Assembly (NCBI GenBank): GCA_964034945.1
Contig: OZ035963.1
Coordinates: 48,129,032 to 48,193,031 of the forward strand
Direction of reading: 5' to 3'
Origin: Chrysopilus asiliformis
Lineage: Eukaryota > Arthropoda > Insecta > Diptera > Rhagionidae
Length of the DNA stretch: 64,000 bases
The position numbers were made by a program, and so were the translations under genes. This document shows positions 63,085 through 64,000 of this stretch, one piece after another. The stretch's first letter is position 1, and each line of letters opens with the position of its first letter. Under the pieces are notes generated by a model, which was not told the DNA's origin, did no database searches, and saw nothing but the letters and a program-made list of their open reading frames with translations.

Positions 63085-63490
63085 ATATATATTAAACTTA
63101 GTAGCGGATAGAACCAAACTTCGGACTCAAAAATGAACTTCGCCAGGGTTTTTAAATAAGGCGAATTCCCTTTGCGCCAAAGTTTTTGAATTTATTTTAC
63201 AACATGTGTTTAGAAACCATACAATAGATAGAAGGAGAGAGGGTTCGTATCACGCGGGAGGAAGTGATTTGTGTGGGGGAAAATTTTCCTTTGCGATCGA
63301 CCTGTGCAACACTAAAAACCATTTTAAAATCCCTTCAGTAATTGAGGATATAGCAGGTGAGGGGTTTCACATCACCCGGGAGAGAGTGGTTTGAGTGAGT
63401 GAAAACTTTCCTTGATAGTCGACCTGTCCAACCTGTCCAACAGTCAATACCGGATAAAAATCTATTCAATAGTTTAGGACAGGCATCATC
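63085..63490 (+). repeat. Repeat G, copy 2, with DINE-like leader
   Basis: Leader TCAAAAATGAACTTCGCCAG (compare ACAAAAATGAATTACACCAG of family A), then tandem blocks with GCGATCGACCTGTGCAACAC, AGTAATTGAGGATATAGCAG, GAGGGGTTTCACATCACCCG and GTCGACCTGTCCAAC, the reverse complement type of 29,440-29,700. The leader of one family is joined to the body of another. Confidence 0.5.
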
Positions 63491-64000
63491 AGCTAGTGGC
63501 TCGGCTGGCTCATCACACAGATTGGCTTTAACAGCGTAGCCACTATAATCGACCTTCTATTGTGTGCTGTAATGCTTGTGTGTGCGGCTTCGGATCGCAG
63601 GAATAAAACGAATCGTGCTTTGAGTTGGAATCGGTGCTTTATTAGCATGACGCATTTCATTTTAAATCAGTTCGTGTCAAGCCATTGCCCTGGAAGGTTG
63701 TGTTTCATTGAACTGTATTTTTATTTGTAGTGGTTATAAATTTTTATTGTAAAGATAGCGACAGTTACTTTGATGGCCCCTGGTTTAGGATATACAGGAT
63801 GGGCCAGAATAGACGCAGGGGTTTGAAGTCTTTATAACTTTTTTTTTATTTTTATTTTTTTAATTTTGTTTCAGCATTTTGTTAAGAAGACTTGGGCAAT
63901 TTAAAATAGACCTGTACACAATAGAACAACGAACCGGTGGGCGGTGGGCTCAATGACTCTTTTACGGGACATGTTTGGCGGACGCATTATTTCGAAGAGA
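63491..64000. other. No gene seen to window end
   Basis: About 500 bases without a recognisable open frame, inverted end or repeat. Confidence 0.5.

Overview
The window looks like a transposon-dense, non-coding stretch of an arthropod nuclear genome, most likely an insect and perhaps a dipteran. The reasons are an AT-rich background, a Ty3/Gypsy LTR retrotransposon, broken LINE tails of insect type, numerous MITEs, and several families of GTCY-microsatellite-bearing repeats that resemble the mini-me/DINE-1 (Helentron) elements described in Diptera. The species cannot be fixed from the sequence. No host protein-coding gene, tRNA, rRNA or CRISPR array can be supported. The only intact coding regions belong to the LTR element.

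Layout. 0-6.4 kb: a GTCY-microsatellite element (family A), a mini-me-like element (1.19-1.51 kb), a roughly 690-bp satellite of a 12-bp unit inside a second element family (B), and a family D element split by a foldback MITE with a 4-bp target duplication. 6.4-13.7 kb: mostly featureless DNA, a reverse family A copy, and a LINE ORF2 remnant split by a TA-flanked MITE. 15.7-19.5 kb: another family A copy, then a 1,238-bp tandem duplication carrying a LINE 3' end. 21.4-27.4 kb: two TTA-flanked PIF/Harbinger-like MITEs and a 1.4-kb repeat (F) inserted into a family D element. 29-36 kb: a subrepeat family (G), a second LINE tail, a reverse family A copy with a long microsatellite, and a family A copy interrupted by a TAA-flanked MITE. 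38.6 kb: a second TA-MITE. 41.1-42.4 kb: a reverse copy of repeat F, which is the target of the Gypsy insertion.

42,398-52,977 is the centrepiece: LTR-internal-LTR-internal-LTR. Two copies, apparently identical, of a 5,196-bp period share one middle 188-bp LTR and lie within a single 4-bp target duplication (CGTG). Each encodes one uninterrupted 1,437-residue Gag-Pol protein on the minus strand, with SAP-like, Gag, two zinc knuckle, protease, reverse transcriptase, RNase H and integrase parts in order.

52.9-64 kb is a MITE cluster: a long-TIR MITE, a perfect 26-bp hairpin, a broken LINE tail, three TTAA-flanked piggyBac-like MITEs, a 1.5-kb hAT-like element holding two nested elements, and a second hAT-like element with a perfect 8-bp target duplication and a nested TA-MITE. 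Transposon names rest on terminal repeats and target duplications seen by eye. Superfamily names are inferences and family names could not be checked against a repeat library.
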